Positions 60,550 to 64,000 of a stretch of DNA of 64,000 nucleotides are shown here, piece by piece; the first letter of the stretch is position 1; each line of letters begins with the position of its first letter. Source of the stretch: Theobroma cacao (Eukaryota; Streptophyta; Magnoliopsida; Malvales; Malvaceae); the NCBI RefSeq assembly GCF_000208745.1, contig NC_030858.1, positions 34,469,801-34,533,800 of the forward strand, in the 5' to 3' direction. Both the position numbers and the translations under genes were made by a program. Under the pieces are notes generated by a model. The model did no database searches, was not told the DNA's origin, and worked only from the letters and a program-made list of their open reading frames with translations.

Positions 60550-61262
60550 TATTTTTTTAAGATAAAAATCAGAAGAATTTTATTTAGTATCAAAAGGTAC
60601 AAAATCTGATAAAAGAAAAGAGCAAAAAACAAAGCAACAAGACAGAGAGGAGAAGGAGAAGCAAAGAGATGAAAGCGCATCTCGCCAGCAAACGGAACAA
60701 GCATCAGTAGAATAAAAAATAAAAAAAATTCCCCGCAAGACGAACAAAGAAAGTAGGAGGCAGAATAACAAGAGGGCAAACCAGAACCAAGGAGGCAGAA
60801 GGCAGAGAGCAAAAGCCAGCAACCATGGACATGAATCAGTAGAGAAGGAAGTCCCAGGGGCAAAACATCAGGAGCAACAAAGAAGCAATCGCAGACCAGC
60901 AAAGCAGCAGAAACACAAAGAACAAGATAAAAAATGCATAGAGAACTTAGAGAGAAAGCAGGAGACAGAGCATTAGAGAAACAAAGGACAGAACCCAAAC
61001 AGTTATGAGAGCAGAATGAGAGGTTGAGCACGTCTCACACCTTCTTTGGCAAGAGAATCAGCAAAGGAATTACCCGAACGAGGAGGAGAACAATCGACCA
61101 GACAACAACTCGAGATGTTAAAAGACCCAATCAGAAGAATAATGTGTCTCAAACTCCATGGAGCATCATCAGGACATTTGATTCATTCGACAACATTCAT
61201 AGAATCAGATTCAATAATCAAATCAAAGGAATTAATCCAATAAGAAGCAGAAAAAAAAAAAG
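60550..61262 (-). mobile_element. 5'-truncated LINE with broken RNase H domain
   Basis: On the minus strand, about 61230-61010 reads as a plant LINE RNase H C-terminus: IESDSMNVVE, a stop in the place of Trp, IKCPDDAPWSLRHIILL, then GNSFADSLAKEGVRRAQPLIL. Downstream is a typical LINE 3' end, TTTTGTACCTTTTGATAC, then AATAAAATTC, and an A-rich tail at 60545-60560. The element is truncated at its 5' end near 61262, so no reverse transcriptase remains. A 160-codon open frame in the 3' UTR (60549-61031) shows no protein similarity. Confidence 0.8.
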
Positions 61263-61938
61263 CTTCTTTAAAACCTTTATTGATTGATAAAGACATTTCA
61301 AAAATAAGTATAAAAATAAATTTAATTATTTTTAATCATATTTAATTATAATTTGATAAAATATTTTTGAAATTATTTTAAATAAATTAAACTATTTATT
61401 ATAATTTATCTCAATTTGTACTTTCGATTTTTTCTCTCATTATCACACTCTCTCTAATTTTATCAATTTCTCTTTTTAACATTCGTCTACTATGTTTCTG
61501 ATTTCTCTCTCACGTTTTTAAATTTCTTTTTCTTACGCTTACAAGACATCAAACGATGATTTTAATGTGCTTGGGTGAGTAGTTATTTGAAAATTTTAAT
61601 TTTTAAGTATTTTGGATAAAACTAAAATGATAGAAATGATCACAAATATTTAAAATAACTTTTAATTGAATTAATTCGGAACCTAAATAGCAGTAAACTC
61701 AAAATTTTGAAATAAATAAACTTAAGTTTTCAAAGAAAATTTTTTTCGATTTTTAATCGAAATAGGTGTTTTAGATAAGAAAATTTATGTTTTGGTTTAT
61801 GAACACATGTGAGAAACACTTTAATCGATGTCAAATTGTCAAAAAAATAAAAAAATAATAAGAGTCGAAAAGATTTAAAATTTTGGTTCATAAGTAATAA
61901 TAACATTAAGCATTAAAGTGTAACAAAATGTTTTTGAA
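61263..61938. other. AT-rich non-coding
   Basis: Between the LINE fragment and the minisatellite. Nothing recognised. Confidence 0.5.
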
Positions 61939-62223
61939 TATGACGTGTAACAACAATATTTGTTTTCAATATGGCGTGTAACAACCTAACCATGACGTGT
62001 CATATGTTTTTATATATGATGTGTAACAACCTAACCATTACGTGTAACAATATAACCATGAGGTGTCACATGTTTTTATACATGATGTGTAACAATCTAA
62101 TTATGACATGTAACAACTTAACCATGATATGTCACATGTTTTTCTACATGACGTATAACAACCTAATTATAGTGTTACATATTTTTATATATATCGTGTA
62201 ACAACATAACTATGACGAGTAAT
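61939..62223. repeat. Minisatellite with higher-order A-A-B structure (21+21+24 bp)
   Basis: About twelve units. Type A (21 bp) is ATGACGTGTAACAACCTAAC plus one C; type B (24 bp) is ATGACGTGTCACATGTTTTT plus ATAC. Order is A-B-A, A-B-A, A-B-A, B-A, A', so the main period is 66 bp. As 66 is divisible by three, an open frame runs through the array on the + strand (CNNLTM-type peptide repeats), with no sign that it is translated. Confidence 0.85.
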
Positions 62224-64000
62224 TTCATTAAGGGTAATTTTATCCAACTTGATTAAAAATTATTAAAATTATAAAAAAAATTATTTTTAAAAATATCTGA
62301 TCTACAAAAATTATTTTTATAAATACTCATATTAATAATATTTATTATAATATCAACTTCGCTTACTTTATTTTTTTCATATATATATAAAGCGAAAATG
62401 ACGTAAATAACAGTCCTTTACTTCACAATGACAAACACAAATATGGGCCATTGATTTAAACGAGCGAACCGATCACGATTAGCATCGGTTTTGCTTAATT
62501 TCCTGTTCATTTGTATATTTCTTTTCTTTGTTAAAGTAATAAGGTAAATTAGATTAACAACAAAATCTGTACGATTTTTTGTTTTAGAACTTGTACGATC
62601 ACACAAATTTTTTATTAATTAACTAACTAATACAAATTAATTAATAAACTAAATCATAATACTGGTGAAAAAATCTTATAACTTTTTTTTCCTGAAGTAA
62701 GTATTAAATTTAATTTAATTTTTAAGGTTTCCACGTAAATGAAAATTAACAAATAAGCATTTGAGAAGTGGACTTTATTTACCAAAGTTTGTAAGTACGG
62801 TTTAGCAACAATTAATTGTCACCCACAAACTGTTAGTGATTGATGAGTTTTAGATTAATTTTAAAATGACTGTGTAATTAGATGGGTGATTCATGATTTA
62901 AATTTTTTTATTAGAATCGATATTTTTAGATTAATCCACAATTTTAGGCACTTATCAATCCAAGTAGAACGTAAGATCAAGTTATAAATGAAATATTAAC
63001 TCGTGATCATATGAAAACTATGTAAAATATAAGCTAAATATTTGTAAAATGCAACACTTTAACCCTTAAAAAAGGATATTTGTTTTAAAGATCTTTAACT
63101 GTTAAGTTAAAGACTTATTTCCTTAAAATATTTTATCCAATATAAACAATAAATGAATAAATAAAAAACTACTAATAATACTAAACAACTATTATAACAC
63201 TAAATGAATAAATGAATCATAGTGTGAAGTGTACAAGGGATATATGAGTTTTCTTGTAGTATTTATGAATATGGCCACACTATTTGCATGTAATTTACAT
63301 TTATAATAGTGAAATATTATTGGTTTAATTATCATTTAAAAAAAAAAACTGTAAAGTGGACCATGCTCGCCCCTGTTTGCAAGTATCGCTTACGGAAAAA
63401 TAATCAAAGTAAATGAGATTTTATTTTTATTTTTTAAAAATTTTTTTGCCAACTGTCTGAAAGTATACATGTTGGATTCCTTTGGTCATTACTATGAACG
63501 ACTATGATCATTTTGGTAGAACGCTTATGAATTTTTACTTAAAAGTTGGAATTGGGGTTAATAATTTTGAGGTGGTCCTATGAATTTAGAGGTCATCCTA
63601 TACATATTTACTATTGAAATTGTTTAAAATGTTTATTATAGGTTTGATTGTGTTTGGGATCATTTATTTAATATTTAATGTTTTTGAAATGTGTGTTCAT
63701 CTTTTTGGTTACGTATTTAATATTAAAATTTTTTAAATGTAATTATTGTTGTAGGTTTAATTGATTTTGCGTATTGTATATAAATAATTATCTATTTTGG
63801 AAGCCTATGGTTCAAACCTTTTGACAAATTTTGCAGGATTTATTTGCCTTTTCTTTGGTCTAATTAAGTACAATTGTAATTAAATGGCATATATCCTAAA
63901 AAAGCCCATATGCTATACTTATTATTTGATTAACCTCTTAAATTTTTATTGTATTCAAATAAATTTTAAAATTTTTATTTTAAATATTAATAAAATTTAT
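62224..64000. other. AT-rich non-coding to the right edge
   Basis: No gene, RNA or bounded element recognised. The last ~60 bases (AAATAAATTTTAAAATTTTTATTTT and similar) resemble an arm of the foldback element at 60068-60540 and may start another copy beyond the window. Confidence 0.5.

Noticed and set aside
60549..61031. 160-codon hydrophobic frame that looks like a membrane protein
   Set aside because: It lies in the LINE 3' region in an arbitrary frame; hydrophobicity arises from the complement of purine-rich sequence.
61971..62201. Repeat protein of CNNLTM units
   Set aside because: A by-product of a 66 bp period in a minisatellite; no start context, no splice signals.

Overview
This is plant nuclear DNA. 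The genes have many introns with GT-AG borders in AT-rich sequence, the proteins are land-plant families (plant AGCVIII kinases with DFD in place of DFG, an E-type neutral invertase with a plastid-like leader, a two-component phosphotransfer protein, acidic ribosomal protein P2), and gaps carry decayed plant transposons (hAT, Mutator and PIF/Harbinger types, Ty1/copia, LINE). A eudicot is most likely; I cannot name the species from sequence alone. I found no CRISPR array, rRNA or convincing tRNA gene, and no operon.

Layout, left to right. 92-7457 (-): N-terminal third of the DNA polymerase epsilon catalytic subunit, cut by the left edge. It shares a ~610 bp divergent promoter with 8067-8623 (+), a 60S acidic ribosomal protein P2 gene, followed by a second tandem P2 copy at 10493-11301 (+). 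12.9-18.6 kb is a transposon graveyard: a hAT-type element, a PIF/Harbinger-type region with a broken Myb/SANT-like gene, and a broken copia gag. 18602-21149 (-): histidine phosphotransfer protein of cytokinin signalling. 23657-29405 (-): WD40-cyclophilin of the CYP71 type. 31102-34677 (-) and 41137-45076 (+): two AGCVIII kinases, PINOID-group and KIPK-like, head to head across 6.5 kb. 45949-49553 (+): low-molecular-weight tyrosine phosphatase with a plastid-like leader. 50299-53118 (-): alkaline/neutral invertase. 53969-54469 (-): small plant protein of unknown function. 55334-58277 (-): D-isomer 2-hydroxyacid dehydrogenase. 58.3-64 kb: AT-rich sequence with nested duplications, a LINE fragment, a foldback element and a minisatellite.

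The genes are a normal mixture of housekeeping and signalling functions and do not form one pathway. The two kinases and the HPt protein belong to auxin- and cytokinin-related signalling by family, but their proximity need not mean joint function. I translated the exons by eye across splice sites; reading phase closes at every junction in all multi-exon genes given here. I see no undescribed system. The most worthwhile observations are a probable GC-AG intron, an exactly bounded Mutator-type MITE in a kinase intron, a 70 bp LINE tail with a perfect 17 bp target duplication, a higher-order minisatellite, and a promoter duplication whose junction holds the window's only ambiguous base.
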